64,000 nt of DNA, from the NCBI GenBank assembly GCA_902362435.1, contig CABIWW010000010.1:62001-126000 (forward strand), in the 5' to 3' direction. Source of the stretch: Eubacteriaceae bacterium (GTDB taxonomy: Bacteria > Bacillota > Clostridia > Peptostreptococcales > Anaerovoracaceae). Of the stretch, positions 1-9,860 are shown one piece after another (positions within the stretch are counted from its first letter, which is position 1; each line of letters begins with the position of its first letter). The translations under genes and the position numbers were made by a program. The notes under the pieces were generated by a model. The model was not told where the DNA came from and did no database searches. It was given only the letters and a program-made list of their open reading frames with translations.

Positions 1-25
1 GGAAAAGAGGCAAAAGGAGAGACAT

Positions 26-928
26 ATGAAATACAGGACGGATCTTGCACTGGAAATGAAGGAAATGATCGATGAAGAAAACGCAGAGCGCGAAGCTTCA
101 GGTGTGATCGACGGGATCGTCATCGATGAGATCGACCGTGGAAACGGAGTGAAGGTAACGAGGATAGAGATCACGAACGAGTCGGGCGCCAGGCGGATGG
201 AAAAGCCCGTTGGAAATTATATCACGATAGAGGCTGAAGGCATAATCGAAGAGACCGAAGACATCAAGGAAAAAGTAGAGAACGTGCTTGCGGAGGAGCT
301 CAGCCGGCTGATAAGATTTCACTACTACCTCAACGTGCTCGTCGCAGGGCTGGGAAACAGCGCAGTGACTCCTGATTCGCTCGGACCGCAGACGGCGTCC
401 AGGATAAGAGTAACGAACCATCTGTTCGAAATGTTCGGAGCGGACGGCGATGATGAGATGGCCAGAGTCAGCTGCATAGCCCCGGGAGTGACAGCTGTCA
501 CAGGCATGGAGACGGCGGAGCTTGTGAAAAAGACCGCAGAGCTCGTCGAGCCGGAAGTGATAATAGTGATAGACTCGCTGGCGGCGCGTGACATAAAGCG
601 TCTGAGCACGACGATACAGATAACGGATACAGGGATATCGCCGGGAGCCGGCATGGGAAACAGACGGACGGGCATAAACAGTGAGACGTCAGGTGCAAAA
701 GTCGTCGCCATAGGCGTGCCTACGGTAATAGACGTCACCACGGTGATAAGGGACGCGCTGGCAGGCGGCCCGGGCAGCACGGGTACGGAGGAGACCGAGG
801 CTTATATAAAGGAGCACGAAGCGCAGATGATCGTGACATCTACGGACATAGACACGATCATAAAAGATTTTTCGGACATAATATCAAATGGAATAAATAA
901 AACACTGCACCCCGGCATATATTCGTAA
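26..928 (+). CDS. gpr: GPR germination endopeptidase
   Basis: Spore protease that degrades the small acid-soluble DNA-binding proteins (SASP) at germination; made in the forespore as a zymogen. The 300-residue protein spans the whole family. It has the conserved GLGN-S-A-TPDSLGP region (about 108-121) and a VIDSLAARD motif. Asp117 and Asp183 sit ten residues before the two aspartates known to be essential in the Bacillus megaterium enzyme (127 and 193). The first residues resemble the autoprocessed propeptide region, with RTDLALE near the N-terminus. A clear Shine-Dalgarno (aaaggagag) precedes the ATG. The gene lies 22 bases before spoIIP, the usual gpr-spoIIP order in spore formers, so sporulation control by a forespore sigma factor is expected although no promoter lies within the window. 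Confidence 0.95.
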   Translation: MKYRTDLALEMKEMIDEENAEREASGVIDGIVIDEIDRGNGVKVTRIEITNESGARRMEKPVGNYITIEAEGIIEETEDIKEKVENVLAEELSRLIRFHYYLNVLVAGLGNSAVTPDSLGPQTASRIRVTNHLFEMFGADGDDEMARVSCIAPGVTAVTGMETAELVKKTAELVEPEVIIVIDSLAARDIKRLSTTIQITDTGISPGAGMGNRRTGINSETSGAKVVAIGVPTVIDVTTVIRDALAGGPGSTGTEETEAYIKEHEAQMIVTSTDIDTIIKDFSDIISNGINKTLHPGIYS

Positions 929-950
929 AAGAAACTTCAGGAGGACAACT

Positions 951-1868
951 ATGGAAAAGAAAAACAGGATGCTCTTTCTTGTCGCGGCAGTGGTGTTCAT
1001 ATGCTCTACTGCGTTTTTTCTTAAAACAGATCCTGCCTCTGCGCTCAGATCGGCGTGGATAGACGAAAAAAAGCTGGGAGAGATATGCATCGGGCAGGTC
1101 ACGAGAGTGACGGATGCCGGCGAGGGAGAGCTTTCCGCAGAAAAAAACGCGGGGAAAGACACGGCGGGCAGAGATGACGCCGGAAGCGGCGATAAAAGCA
1201 GTGAAGAGAAGAACGACACGGACGGCAGTAAAAAATCAGGTGACGAGAACATCGTCGTGACAGGCGATCCGCTCGTGATAATATATCATACGCACAGTAC
1301 AGAATCATATATGCCGTACAGTGAGAGCAACTATCACCGGGAGGAAGAGGAAGGCACGGTGCGTGACGTCGGGAACGTGCTTGAGACGGAACTCAAGAAA
1401 AAAGGTATAAATGTCATACACGACAGGACTTTACATGACAGACCGTCGTACAACGAATCGTACAGCCGGTCGCTCGAGACGGTGCAGGCGCTCACTGCAA
1501 AATACCCGAAGGCTGTGTATGTGATAGACCTTCACAGAGACGCGGCGGCAGCCTCGGCCACAGAGGGGAAGTACCTGGAGATAGATGGAAAGCGGGTCGC
1601 AAAGTTCAGCATGGTAGTGGGACAGCAGAATGACAACTACACGGAGCTTTACGCATTTGCAAAAAAAGTGAGCGAGAGATCAGAGGCGCTGCACAAAGGC
1701 TACGGCGGCGCGATCATAGAACAGAACTACAGATATAATGAATTCGTGAGCGACAGGGCGCTGCTGCTGGAGATAGGCAACAACAAGAACACTATAGAGG
1801 AGACAAGGCTATGCGCGAAATATTTTGCGGAAGTGCTTGCGGGCATAATAAAGGAGGAACAGCAGTAG
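951..1868 (+). CDS. spoIIP: Stage II sporulation protein P (SpoIIP)
   Basis: Peptidoglycan amidase/endopeptidase of the SpoIID-SpoIIM-SpoIIP machine that thins septal wall and drives forespore engulfment. The 305-residue protein has an N-terminal membrane anchor (about residues 6-24) and a low-complexity Lys/Asp/Ser linker (about 60-100). The catalytic domain opens with the family's IIYHTHSTESYMP motif, carrying the zinc-binding histidines, and has a conserved DLHRDA motif and an LLEIGNNKN motif near the end. The strong ribosome site aggagg lies just before the ATG. It follows gpr closely and is probably cotranscribed with it; a small membrane ORF follows 18 bases later. Confidence 0.94.
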   Translation: MEKKNRMLFLVAAVVFICSTAFFLKTDPASALRSAWIDEKKLGEICIGQVTRVTDAGEGELSAEKNAGKDTAGRDDAGSGDKSSEEKNDTDGSKKSGDENIVVTGDPLVIIYHTHSTESYMPYSESNYHREEEEGTVRDVGNVLETELKKKGINVIHDRTLHDRPSYNESYSRSLETVQALTAKYPKAVYVIDLHRDAAAASATEGKYLEIDGKRVAKFSMVVGQQNDNYTELYAFAKKVSERSEALHKGYGGAIIEQNYRYNEFVSDRALLLEIGNNKNTIEETRLCAKYFAEVLAGIIKEEQQ

Positions 1869-1886
1869 GAAAGGAGGACGGACAGG

Positions 1887-2024
1887 ATGAAAAAGACCAT
1901 CGTGGAGATGCTGCTCGTGTTCGTGATTTTTTTCATGGGAACTGCGGGCGTGCTGATACTTGATAATATATGTATGGAAACGACCGGTGCGGGAGGAAAA
2001 TTAGTTTTGCATGTTGATAATTAG
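1887..2024 (+). CDS. Small single-span membrane protein, unknown
   Basis: An ORF of 45 codons preceded by a strong ribosome site (aaaggagg, ending seven bases before the ATG) and starting 18 bases after the spoIIP stop. The product has a basic N-terminus (MKKT), one hydrophobic stretch at about residues 5-28 and a short polar tail. I do not recognise a family. The position suggests cotranscription with gpr-spoIIP and hence sporulation-time expression. Its last codons overlap the predicted lepA promoter. It could be a non-functional translated tail, but the ribosome site and hydrophobic profile argue for a real small protein. Confidence 0.5.
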   Translation: MKKTIVEMLLVFVIFFMGTAGVLILDNICMETTGAGGKLVLHVDN

Positions 2025-2042
2025 ACATTTTTCCAGTAAAAT
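2014..2042 (+). promoter_or_regulatory. Predicted sigma-A promoter for lepA-hemW
   Basis: TTGATA at 2014-2019 and TAAAAT at 2037-2042 are separated by 17 bases and lie 33 bases before the lepA start. Spacing and sequence fit the housekeeping consensus. Confidence 0.6.
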
Positions 2043-2075
2043 ACAAGATATAAATCAACAGTTTGAGAGGCAGAA

Positions 2076-3887
2076 ATGAAAGATTATCAGAAGTATATAA
2101 GAAATTTTAGCATAATAGCGCACATAGACCACGGAAAATCTACGCTCGCGGACAGGATCATAGAGAAGACAGGTCTCGTTTCGAAACGTGAGATGAGGGA
2201 ACAGTTCTTGGACAATATGGAGCTTGAGAGAGAAAGAGGCATCACGATCAAGCTGCAGACCACGCGTCTGATCTTCAATTCCAGAGACGGAAATGAATAC
2301 GTGTTCAATCTCATAGATACTCCGGGACATGTCGACTTCACGTATGAGGTGTCGCGAAGTCTGGCGGCGTGCGAGGGCGCGGTGCTCGTGGTGGATGCGA
2401 CGCAGGGCGTGGAGGCTCAGACTCTGGCCAACGTGTATCTGGCGATGGATGAAGACCTGGAGATAATGCCGATACTCAACAAGATAGACCTGCCGTCCGC
2501 AAGACCCGACGAGGTCAAGCAGGAGATAGAGGACGTGATAGGCGTGGAGGCTCAGGACGCTCCGCTGGTTTCGGCAAAGGAGGGGACCGGTATAGAGGAG
2601 CTGCTGGAAAAGATCGTCACTGACATACCTGCGCCTGAGGGAGACGAGCACGGCAAGCTGAAAGCTCTTATATTCGACTCGTACTACGACAATTACAAGG
2701 GAGTCGTGATATATACGAGGGTGTTCGACGGAACTGTGAAGGAAGGCGACACGATAAGGCTGATGAATGCCGGCAAGGAGTACGAGGTCACAGAGGTCGG
2801 CGTGTATTCGCCGGGGCCTGTGGAATGCAGAACTCTGAGAGCGGGCGAGGTAGGATACATATGCGCGAGCATAAAACAGGTGTCCGACGCCAGAGTCGGT
2901 GATACGATCACACTGGCGGACGATCCTACGGAAGAGCCGCTTCCGGGATACAAGAAGGTGCAGCCGATGGTGTACTGTGGTATCTATCCGGCTGAGGGAG
3001 AAAAATACGAGAACGTCAAGGATGCACTGGAAAAGCTGCAGGTAAATGACGCAGCTTTCCACTTTGAGCCCGAGACGTCTACAGCGCTGGGATTCGGATT
3101 CAGATGCGGGTTCCTGGGGCTGCTGCACATGGAGATCATCGTGGAAAGGCTGGAGCGTGAATTCGATCTGGCTGTCGTGACGACGTCTCCGAGCGTTATA
3201 TACAAGGTAGTTATGACCGACGGCAGCATCCAGATGGTGCAGAACCCGTCGAACCTGCCGGACGCTGTGCTGATAGACCATATAGAAGAACCGATGGTGA
3301 AGGCTGACATAATGGTACCTAAGGAATACGTGGGCAACATAATGGAGATATGCCAGGAGAGACGAGGCAGGATGCTCCATATGGAATACATCACCGAAAA
3401 CAGAGTGAACCTGCACTACGATATGCCGCTCAATGAGGTGATATACGATTTCTTCGATGCACTGAAGTCGAAGACCAGGGGATACGGATCGCTCGATTAC
3501 GAATTCACGAGATACGAGCCGTCAAAGGTGGTCAAGCTCGACATACTGCTCAACAAGGAGATGGTCGACGCATTTTCCATGATCGTGCACGAGTCAAAGG
3601 CCTATGCGAGGGGACGATTCGTGTGCTCCAAGCTGAAAGAGATAATACCTATGCATCAGTTCGAGGTGCCTATACAGGCTTCGATCGGACAGAAGGTCAT
3701 CGCGAGAGAGACTGTCAGAGCATACAGGAAGGACGTAATAGCCAAGTGCTACGGAGGAGACATATCGAGAAAGAAAAAGCTGCTTGAGAAACAGAAGGAA
3801 GGAAAGAAGCGAATGCGGCAGTTCGGTACCGTGGAGGTACCGCAGGAAGCGTTTACTGCGGTGTTGAAATATGACGACAACAAATAA
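2076..3887 (+). CDS. lepA: Elongation factor 4 (LepA), back-translocating GTPase
   Basis: Ribosome-bound translational GTPase of 603 residues, the usual LepA length. The G1 motif [10 protein letters not shown]3 DTPGHVDF, G4 NKIDLP and G5 SAKEG are all present, followed by domain II, the EF-G-like alpha/beta domains and the LepA-specific C-terminal domain (from about 490, with [20 protein letters not shown]). The start at AUG 2076 gives the typical [23 protein letters not shown]-terminus. The 3' end overlaps hemW by 17 bases, so the two genes are one transcription unit from the promoter at 2014. Confidence 0.97.
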   Translation: MKDYQKYIRNFSIIAHIDHGKSTLADRIIEKTGLVSKREMREQFLDNMELERERGITIKLQTTRLIFNSRDGNEYVFNLIDTPGHVDFTYEVSRSLAACEGAVLVVDATQGVEAQTLANVYLAMDEDLEIMPILNKIDLPSARPDEVKQEIEDVIGVEAQDAPLVSAKEGTGIEELLEKIVTDIPAPEGDEHGKLKALIFDSYYDNYKGVVIYTRVFDGTVKEGDTIRLMNAGKEYEVTEVGVYSPGPVECRTLRAGEVGYICASIKQVSDARVGDTITLADDPTEEPLPGYKKVQPMVYCGIYPAEGEKYENVKDALEKLQVNDAAFHFEPETSTALGFGFRCGFLGLLHMEIIVERLEREFDLAVVTTSPSVIYKVVMTDGSIQMVQNPSNLPDAVLIDHIEEPMVKADIMVPKEYVGNIMEICQERRGRMLHMEYITENRVNLHYDMPLNEVIYDFFDALKSKTRGYGSLDYEFTRYEPSKVVKLDILLNKEMVDAFSMIVHESKAYARGRFVCSKLKEIIPMHQFEVPIQASIGQKVIARETVRAYRKDVIAKCYGGDISRKKKLLEKQKEGKKRMRQFGTVEVPQEAFTAVLKYDDNK

Positions 3888-5022
3888 ACTGGGGATATAT
3901 CTTCATATACCGTTTTGTGCGAGAAAATGCAGATACTGTGATTTTCTGTCGTTCAGCTGTAGCAGCAGTAAAGTCTTTTCGGAATACACAAAGGCTCTGA
4001 TCCGCGAGATCAGGATCAGGTCCGACAGCTGGCGATATCGCGAGGTGGACAGCATATATATAGGAGGCGGCACGCCGTCTCTTTTTTCGGAGTGGGACAT
4101 GGGCCGGATCGTGGACTGCCTGAAAGACAATTTCAATGTGGCGCATGATGCGGAAATAACCATAGAAGCGAATCCTGCGACACTTTCCGATGAAAAGATG
4201 GAGCGTTATCTCCGAAAGGGCATCAACAGGCTGAGCATAGGCGTCCAGTCTTTTGACAATCACATGCTGGACGTGCTCGGCAGGATACATAACAAGAACG
4301 ATGCGTTTTACGCTTTTCAGAGAGCCAGGAAGGCGGGCTTCGACAATATAAACCTGGATCTGATGTTCGCGATACCGGGGCAGACCATGAAAATGTGGAA
4401 AGATACGGTGAGGCAGTGCATTTTCCTGAAACCGTCGCACATATCTCTGTACAGCCTGCAGATCGAGGAAGGCACCGAGTTTTACAAGATGATATATGAA
4501 AGAGGCGAGCTCGAGCCTGTGCCGGAGATCACGGACCGCGAGATGTATCATGCAGCGCTCAGGATGATGAAAGCTGCGGGCTACGAACGGTATGAGATAT
4601 CGAACTGCGCGCTGCCGGGGTTCCGAAGCCGTCACAATACCAAGTACTGGTCATACGACGAGTATCTGGGGCTCGGTCTTGGTGCAAGCTCGTTCGTGGA
4701 CGGCGCCAGACTGAAAAATCACGACAAGATGTACGATTATATAAGAGATCTCAATCAGAACAAGGCGCCTGTGGACGAGGAGAGCACCGAAGTCTACAAG
4801 CCTCGTGAAGAGATGGGGATATTCGTGTTCACAGGACTGAGAAAAGCCGAAGGGATAAGTCTTGAAGAATTCAGACAGACATTCCGCGAGGATTTTTTCA
4901 GCATTTATGACAGAGACATACTAAATAGATATAAAGGATTGCTGATCCTGAACGGGGACAGGCTGTACCTCACAGAAAGAGGCGTGGACATTTCCAACAG
5001 GATCATGATGGAGTTTATCTGA
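3871..5022 (+). CDS. hemW: HemW, radical SAM heme chaperone
   Basis: Radical SAM protein of the HemN/HemW family, 383 residues. The cluster motif Cys16-x3-Cys20-x2-Cys23 (CARKCRYC) is intact and is followed by the GGGTPS SAM-binding motif and the HemW C-terminal domain. The fourth cysteine typical of true coproporphyrinogen dehydrogenase (HemN, CxxxCxxCxC) is absent; the motif ends in CDF, as in HemW. HemW is thought to insert heme into respiratory proteins; in an anaerobe the client is unknown. It overlaps lepA by 17 bases, and its stop codon overlaps the glpK start (TGATG). Confidence 0.93.
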   Translation: MTTTNKLGIYLHIPFCARKCRYCDFLSFSCSSSKVFSEYTKALIREIRIRSDSWRYREVDSIYIGGGTPSLFSEWDMGRIVDCLKDNFNVAHDAEITIEANPATLSDEKMERYLRKGINRLSIGVQSFDNHMLDVLGRIHNKNDAFYAFQRARKAGFDNINLDLMFAIPGQTMKMWKDTVRQCIFLKPSHISLYSLQIEEGTEFYKMIYERGELEPVPEITDREMYHAALRMMKAAGYERYEISNCALPGFRSRHNTKYWSYDEYLGLGLGASSFVDGARLKNHDKMYDYIRDLNQNKAPVDEESTEVYKPREEMGIFVFTGLRKAEGISLEEFRQTFREDFFSIYDRDILNRYKGLLILNGDRLYLTERGVDISNRIMMEFI

Positions 5023-6515
5023 TGAAAAAGAAATACATAATGGCGCTCGATCAGGGTACGACGAGTGCGAGATGCATACTTTACGACAGGCAGGGCAGGC
5101 AGATCAGCGTTGCTCAGAAGGAATTCAGACAGATATATCCGCACGAAGGATGGGTCGAGCACGATCCGATGGATATATGGTCGACTCAGATCGGAGTCGC
5201 TCAGGAGGCGCTGCTCAAGACTGACGCTACATATGAAGATATAGATTCCATAGGGATAACGAATCAGCGCGAGACCACGATAGTGTGGGACAGAGTGACC
5301 GGCGAGCCTGTGTACAACGCCATAGTCTGGCAGTGCAGGAGGACGTCGGAGTTCTGTGACGAGCTCAAATCGAGAGGACTTGAGGACTTTTTCAGGAAAA
5401 AGACAGGACTTCTGATAGACCCGTATTTTTCCGCGACGAAGCTGAAGTGGATACTGGAGAATGTCGATGGCGCATATGAGCGTGCGAGGAACGGCGAGCT
5501 GCTTTTCGGCACGATAGAGACGTGGCTGATATGGAGACTTACCGGCGGAAAGGTCCATGTGACTGACTATTCGAATGCATCGAGAACGATGATGTTCAAT
5601 ATACATACGCTTAAATGGGACGAGGAGATACTCGCGGAGCTGGATATCCCGGCGTGTATGCTTCCCGAGCCGTGCCCTTCCAGCATGGTATTCGGTGAAA
5701 GCAGCCCTCTGATATTCGGAGGCCCTGTAAAAATAGCAGGTGCGGCCGGAGATCAGCAGTCTGCGCTTTTCGGACAGGCCTGCTTCAAGGAGGGAGAGGC
5801 AAAGAACACATACGGCACCGGCGGATTCATGCTGGTGAATACGGGAGAGACTCCTGTCGAGTCGAGAAACGGCCTGCTGACGACCATAGCCTGGGGGCTT
5901 GACGGCAAAGTGTGCTATGCGCTGGAAGGCTCGGTATTCGTTTCGGGCGCTACGATACAGTGGTTGCGCGATGAGGTGAGGATACTCGACAATGCGGCGG
6001 AGTCTGAAAAAATAGCCAGATCCGTCGATGATACGGCAGGTGCATACATCGTGCCGGCCTTCACGGGGCTGGGAGCTCCGTACTGGGATCCGTACGCCAG
6101 AGGCGCGCTGATGGGACTGACCCGCGGTGTGAACAAAAATCATATAGTCAGGGCCGCGCTCGAGTCGATGGCCTACCAGACATATGATCTGATGAACTCG
6201 ATGACAGAGGATATGGGATATGAGATAAAGACGTTCAAGGTGGACGGCGGGGCGTGTGCGAATGATTTTCTGCTGGAATTCCAGTCGGATATCATAAACA
6301 TGCCGCTTTACAGACCGGAATGCATAGAGACCACATCGCTGGGTGCAGCGTATCTGGCGGGCCTTGCGACCGGCTACTGGAAAAACACAGACGATATCAT
6401 CTCTAACTGGCAGATAAACAATATATTCAGACCTGATATGGATGAAGAAAGGAGACAAACGCTCATCGACGGATGGCACAGAGCTGTAAAGTGCACTCTC
6501 GGATGGGCGAAATAA
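5022..6515 (+). CDS. glpK: Glycerol kinase
   Basis: FGGY-family kinase phosphorylating glycerol to sn-glycerol-3-phosphate with ATP. At 497 residues it is full length. Family landmarks are the N-terminal phosphate loop [13 protein letters not shown], the glycerol-binding segment with GWVEHDP, the TNQRETT motif, and the C-terminal [21 protein letters not shown]-binding region. The start overlaps the hemW stop by one base, so translation is probably coupled, an unusual neighbour for hemW. No glpF or glpD is adjacent; thiT follows after six bases. Confidence 0.96.
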   Translation: MKKKYIMALDQGTTSARCILYDRQGRQISVAQKEFRQIYPHEGWVEHDPMDIWSTQIGVAQEALLKTDATYEDIDSIGITNQRETTIVWDRVTGEPVYNAIVWQCRRTSEFCDELKSRGLEDFFRKKTGLLIDPYFSATKLKWILENVDGAYERARNGELLFGTIETWLIWRLTGGKVHVTDYSNASRTMMFNIHTLKWDEEILAELDIPACMLPEPCPSSMVFGESSPLIFGGPVKIAGAAGDQQSALFGQACFKEGEAKNTYGTGGFMLVNTGETPVESRNGLLTTIAWGLDGKVCYALEGSVFVSGATIQWLRDEVRILDNAAESEKIARSVDDTAGAYIVPAFTGLGAPYWDPYARGALMGLTRGVNKNHIVRAALESMAYQTYDLMNSMTEDMGYEIKTFKVDGGACANDFLLEFQSDIINMPLYRPECIETTSLGAAYLAGLATGYWKNTDDIISNWQINNIFRPDMDEERRQTLIDGWHRAVKCTLGWAK

Positions 6516-6521
6516 TGATTT

Positions 6522-7151
6522 ATGGATATTCAGACATTTTTTGATTCACTTGCAGGACAGCTCACGGTGGCGGGCGTCATAGTGATACTGTTCGCTGCGA
6601 TACTTTATTCCGGAAAGGGCAAACCTACGGATACCAAGGCTCTTGCGATTTCCGCGCTTCTAGTGGCGCTTTCGCTGATACTCAATCAGCTCGTAATATT
6701 CAGGATGCCTCAGGGAGGCAGCATAACAGTGTTCTCTATGGTACCGATAGTGCTGTGCGCATATTTCTTCGGTGTGAGGAGAGGTCTTCTGGCCGGGATG
6801 TGCGTAGGACTGATATCACTGATATTCAATCCGTACGTGATACATCCGATACAGCTGCTGCTTGATTATCCGCTGGCATTCGGCTCCCTGGCGCTGGGAG
6901 GCATATTCGCCGCGAAGAAAAACGGACTGATCAAAGGCTACATATTCGGTATATTCTGCCGTTACATATGCGCCGTGCTTTCAGGTGTGATATTCTTCGG
7001 GGAATATGCTCCGGAAGGATTCAATGCATTCACATGGTCTATCTGGTACAATTTCACGTACGTTGCCGTGGAGGGAGCGATATCTGTGGCTCTGCTGTGC
7101 ATACCGCAGGTGAAGCACATGTTCGAGCGTCTCAGGGCCTCGCTCGGCTGA
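6522..7151 (+). CDS. thiT: ThiT, S-component of ECF thiamine transporter
   Basis: Membrane substrate-binding subunit of an energy-coupling-factor transporter for thiamine; it needs the shared EcfA/A'/T module encoded elsewhere. The protein has 209 residues and about six hydrophobic segments, including the ALAISALLVALSLILNQ segment typical of ECF S-components and the aromatic-rich SGVIFFGEYAPEGFNAFTWSIWYN region that forms the thiamine pocket in ThiT. It lies six bases after glpK with only a weak ribosome site, so it probably depends on read-through. The thiamine role is supported by the convergent thiamine pyrophosphokinase four bases downstream. No TPP riboswitch is visible upstream. Confidence 0.85.
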   Translation: MDIQTFFDSLAGQLTVAGVIVILFAAILYSGKGKPTDTKALAISALLVALSLILNQLVIFRMPQGGSITVFSMVPIVLCAYFFGVRRGLLAGMCVGLISLIFNPYVIHPIQLLLDYPLAFGSLALGGIFAAKKNGLIKGYIFGIFCRYICAVLSGVIFFGEYAPEGFNAFTWSIWYNFTYVAVEGAISVALLCIPQVKHMFERLRASLG

Positions 7152-7155
7152 CAGA

Positions 7156-7791
7156 TCATTTTTTAGATATCACGATGAGCAGTGTGCCGTCATCCATAGA
7201 GATGGCGGCATTTTTATTATCTGAAAATTCATTGCTGACGCCGAGCGGAAAATCGCTTGTCAGAATGTGATTAGTCAGCTCATATTTTGCATCCTTTATG
7301 CACAATCCTGTGGTTTTTGGGGTGAGTGAAAATACTGAAAAATAACTATTGGCCGCGAATGGGATTATAAAGTTGCTGTCTTTTTTTGAATCCAGTATGA
7401 AGCATTCATTCATTCCGTCGAGCATGACGAGCTTTTCAAAGTACATGTCATAGTGAAAAAGCAGCTGCAGATTTGCAACAGTGTGGTCAAGACGGCCGCC
7501 CATGCCTCCTATTATTTCCAATTCAGTAAATTCTGACTCGACGGCTGTCTTGATCGCGAGTTCGAGGTCCGTAAAATCCTTTTCTGGCTTAAACCTTTTG
7601 ATTTCAATATCTCCGGGAAGTGCCCCGCTGATCGAATCAAAATCTCCGAGAATCAGATCTGGCCGAATTCCCTGAACCGTTGCAATATCATAGCCTCCGT
7701 CCGTGCAAATAACATAATCTTCAGAATTTACCCTGCTATTTATGTCGATCTCGTTTTCGATGAATGATGTGATGATAAATGCCTTGCTCAT
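7156..7791 (-). CDS. thiN: Thiamine pyrophosphokinase
   Basis: Converts thiamine plus ATP to thiamine diphosphate and AMP, completing the salvage route begun by ThiT. The N-terminal domain carries CTDGGYDIA and DLILGDFDSI, the acidic metal/ATP motifs of the family, then KPEKDFTDLELA and GGMGGRLDHTVANLQLL; a beta-rich thiamine-binding C-terminal domain follows. I chose the ATG at 7791 (MSKAFIITSF); an in-frame TTG at 7797 lies at better distance from the GGAGGT site and could be the true start. The gene converges on thiT with four bases between stops. Its last coding part contains the terminator hairpin for the opposite strand. Confidence 0.9.
   Translation of the reverse strand: MSKAFIITSFIENEIDINSRVNSEDYVICTDGGYDIATVQGIRPDLILGDFDSISGALPGDIEIKRFKPEKDFTDLELAIKTAVESEFTELEIIGGMGGRLDHTVANLQLLFHYDMYFEKLVMLDGMNECFILDSKKDSNFIIPFAANSYFSVFSLTPKTTGLCIKDAKYELTNHILTSDFPLGVSNEFSDNKNAAISMDDGTLLIVISKK
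7185..7215 (+). terminator. Terminator for glpK-thiT, inside thiN 3' end
   Basis: TGCCGTCATC at 7185-7194 pairs with GATGGCGGCA at 7201-7210 (ten pairs, one G-T) and is followed by TTTTT. It lies within the coding end of the convergent kinase gene. Confidence 0.7.
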
Positions 7792-7828
7792 TTTCAAAAA
7801 TTACCTCCGTTTTTTGATGTTATTGATA

Positions 7829-7868
7829 ATTATAACCTCTTGAAAAAGCCGAAAGCAAGATATATAAT
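7829..7868. promoter_or_regulatory. Divergent promoters for thiN and the NifU-like gene
   Basis: Rightward: TTGAAA at 7840-7845 and TATAAT at 7863-7868, spacing 17, perfect -10. Leftward: a TATAAT on the minus strand at 7834-7829 with a TTGCTT-like -35 about 18 bases upstream. The two -10 to -35 regions interleave, so the two polymerases may compete. Confidence 0.6.
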
Positions 7869-7902
7869 AGCACTGTAACAACGGTTAATGAGAGGTGACA
7901 TT

Positions 7903-8184
7903 ATGGAAGAACGAATCAGAAAAGTGCTGAAGGAGAAAGTCGATCCGGTTCTGGCCGCGCATTACGGCGGAGCTATCCTTACCGACTACAGAGACGGTGT
8001 GGCTATGGTCAGACTTACAGGCTCATGTGCTTCATGTCCGTCAGCCCAGTCCACTATCGAAGAAGTAGTGAAGGCTATTGTTACAGAAAACATACCGGAG
8101 ATAAAGGACGTCGTACTCGACGATTCGATCAGTGAAGACCTGCTCGATATGGCAAGGAAAATTTTACACAAAGAAAATCATTGA
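7903..8184 (+). CDS. NifU-like C-terminal domain Fe-S scaffold protein
   Basis: Small single-domain protein of 93 residues matching the NifU C-terminal (Nfu) domain, which carries or transfers [Fe-S] clusters. The CxxC motif occurs as GSCASCPSAQSTIEE, with the usual hydrophobic pattern before it (GGAILTDYRDGVAMVRLTG). I start at 7903 because AGAGGTGA at 7891-7898 is correctly placed for it; an earlier in-frame ATG at 7888 lacks a ribosome site. It directly precedes abfD, whose product carries a [4Fe-4S] cluster, but abfD has its own promoter, so a functional link is only suggestive. Confidence 0.88.
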   Translation: MEERIRKVLKEKVDPVLAAHYGGAILTDYRDGVAMVRLTGSCASCPSAQSTIEEVVKAIVTENIPEIKDVVLDDSISEDLLDMARKILHKENH

Positions 8185-8209
8185 TTTTTTCCGAAGTGTT
8201 TTGTAAAAT
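8181..8209 (+). promoter_or_regulatory. Predicted promoter for abfD
   Basis: TTGATT at 8181-8186 and TAAAAT at 8204-8209, spacing 17, at the very end of the NifU-like gene and 71 bases before the abfD start. Confidence 0.55.
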
Positions 8210-8279
8210 CGTTAATGATTTCTCAGTAAGCAATCAAGCGTACGGAGAAATTAAATATAACCAAAGGAGTGATTTTAAT

Positions 8280-9752
8280 ATGTTAATGACAGGAGAACAG
8301 TATATTGAAAGCTTGAGAAAAATGAAGACGAGAGTCTACATGTTTGGAGAAGAGGTAAAAGATTGGGTGGATCATCCTATCATCAGACCTTCAATCAACT
8401 GCGTGGCAGTAACTTATGATCTGGCACAGGATCCTGAGTATGCTGACCTGATGACTGCCAAGTCAAGCCTTACAGGCGAAACTATCAACAGATTCGCACA
8501 CCTGCACCAGAGCACAGAAGACTTAAAGAAAAAGGTTAAGATGCAGAGACTTTGCGGACAGAAAACAGCTTCATGCTTCCAGAGATGCGTAGGTATGGAT
8601 GCTTTTAATGCTGTCTTCTCCACAACATATGAGACAGATAAAAAATATGGTACTAACTACCATGAAAACTTCAAGAAGTTCCTCGAAATGGTTCAGAAGA
8701 ACGACTACGTTGTAGACGGCGCAATGACTGACCCTAAGGGTGACAGAGGACTCGCTCCAAGTGCACAGAAAGATCCGGACTTATTCGTACATATCGTTGA
8801 AAGAAGAGAAGACGGTATCGTAGTAAGAGGTGCTAAGGCTCACCAGACTGGTACTATCAACTCACACTGGCACATCGTAATGCCTACACAGGCAATGAAG
8901 GAAGCTGACAAAGACTTCGCAGTATCATTTGCATGTCCTACAGACGCTGAAGGAATGTACATGATCTACGGAAGACAGTCATGCGACACTAGAAAATTAG
9001 AAGAAGGCGCTGATGTGGATCTCGGAAACAAGCAGTTCGGAGGACAGGAAGCATTAGTAGTATTTGATAACGTATTCATCCCTAACGAATATATCTTCCT
9101 CGCTGGAGAATATGATTTCGCAGGAATGATGGTAGAAAGATTCGCAGGATATCACAGACAGTCATACGGCGGATGCAAAGTAGGTGTTGGTGACGTTCTT
9201 ATCGGAGCTGCTGCTCTGGCTGCTGAATACAATGGCGCTCAGAAAGCATCACACATCAAGGATAAGCTCATCGAAATGATCCACCTGAACGAAACTCTGT
9301 ACTGCTGCGGTATCGCTTGCTCATCAGAAGGTCACCCTACACTCGCAGGAAACTACGAGATCGACTTACTGTTAGCAAACGTTTGTAAGCAGAACGTAAC
9401 TAGATTCCCTTACGACATCACAAGATTAGCTGAAGATATCGCAGGCGGACTCATGGTTACAATGCCTTCAGAAAAAGACTTCAAGTCAGATGTAAAGGTT
9501 GGAAGCAACGGAGAGACTATTGGCGAGATCTGCAACAAGTTCTTCGCAGCAGCTCCTTCATGCACAACAGAAGAGAGAATGAGAATATTAAGATTCATCG
9601 AAAACATCTGCTTAGGATCTTCAGCTGTAGGATACAGAACAGAATCACTGCACGGCGCTGGTTCCCCACAGGCTCAGAGAATCATGATCGCAAGACAGGG
9701 AAATCTCGAAGGCAAGAAAGAATTAGCTAAGGCTATCGCAGGAATTAAATAG
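8280..9752 (+). CDS. abfD: 4-hydroxybutyryl-CoA dehydratase / vinylacetyl-CoA isomerase
   Basis: Catalyses dehydration of 4-hydroxybutyryl-CoA to crotonyl-CoA through a ketyl radical, using FAD and an unusual [4Fe-4S] cluster. The protein has 490 residues, the length of the Clostridium aminobutyricum enzyme, and all four cluster ligands fall at the same numbers: Cys99, Cys103, His292 and Cys299. The start at 8280 follows AAAGGAG at good distance. Codon choice is A/T-rich at third positions (aga, gta, tta, tca), unlike the preceding genes, perhaps reflecting high expression. A strong terminator follows at 9795, so much of its mRNA is probably monocistronic. The product feeds crotonyl-CoA into butyrate formation. 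Confidence 0.97.
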   Translation: MLMTGEQYIESLRKMKTRVYMFGEEVKDWVDHPIIRPSINCVAVTYDLAQDPEYADLMTAKSSLTGETINRFAHLHQSTEDLKKKVKMQRLCGQKTASCFQRCVGMDAFNAVFSTTYETDKKYGTNYHENFKKFLEMVQKNDYVVDGAMTDPKGDRGLAPSAQKDPDLFVHIVERREDGIVVRGAKAHQTGTINSHWHIVMPTQAMKEADKDFAVSFACPTDAEGMYMIYGRQSCDTRKLEEGADVDLGNKQFGGQEALVVFDNVFIPNEYIFLAGEYDFAGMMVERFAGYHRQSYGGCKVGVGDVLIGAAALAAEYNGAQKASHIKDKLIEMIHLNETLYCCGIACSSEGHPTLAGNYEIDLLLANVCKQNVTRFPYDITRLAEDIAGGLMVTMPSEKDFKSDVKVGSNGETIGEICNKFFAAAPSCTTEERMRILRFIENICLGSSAVGYRTESLHGAGSPQAQRIMIARQGNLEGKKELAKAIAGIK

Positions 9753-9794
9753 TTAAGTCTTGGATTTAACAGTTAATCTGTATTAGAAAAATTT

Positions 9795-9829
9795 GAGGCC
9801 GCTTTGTAGCCCAAAGCGGCCTCTTTTTT
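9795..9829 (+). terminator. Strong terminator after abfD
   Basis: A perfect 12-base-pair stem (GAGGCCGCTTTG at 9795-9806 with its complement at 9812-9823), a five-base loop and six T residues. It separates abfD from the next genes of the same pathway. Confidence 0.92.
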
Positions 9830-9860
9830 CAAATTACTTAAGACATTCGGATCGGTAATA

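Noticed and set aside
2055..3416. A 453-codon open frame on the minus strand
   Set aside because: It lies wholly opposite lepA, has no ribosome site and a low-complexity His/Arg/Leu-rich translation typical of a shadow frame.
6400..6521. A TPP riboswitch for thiT
   Set aside because: thiT starts six bases after glpK and none of the conserved TPP-riboswitch segments are present.
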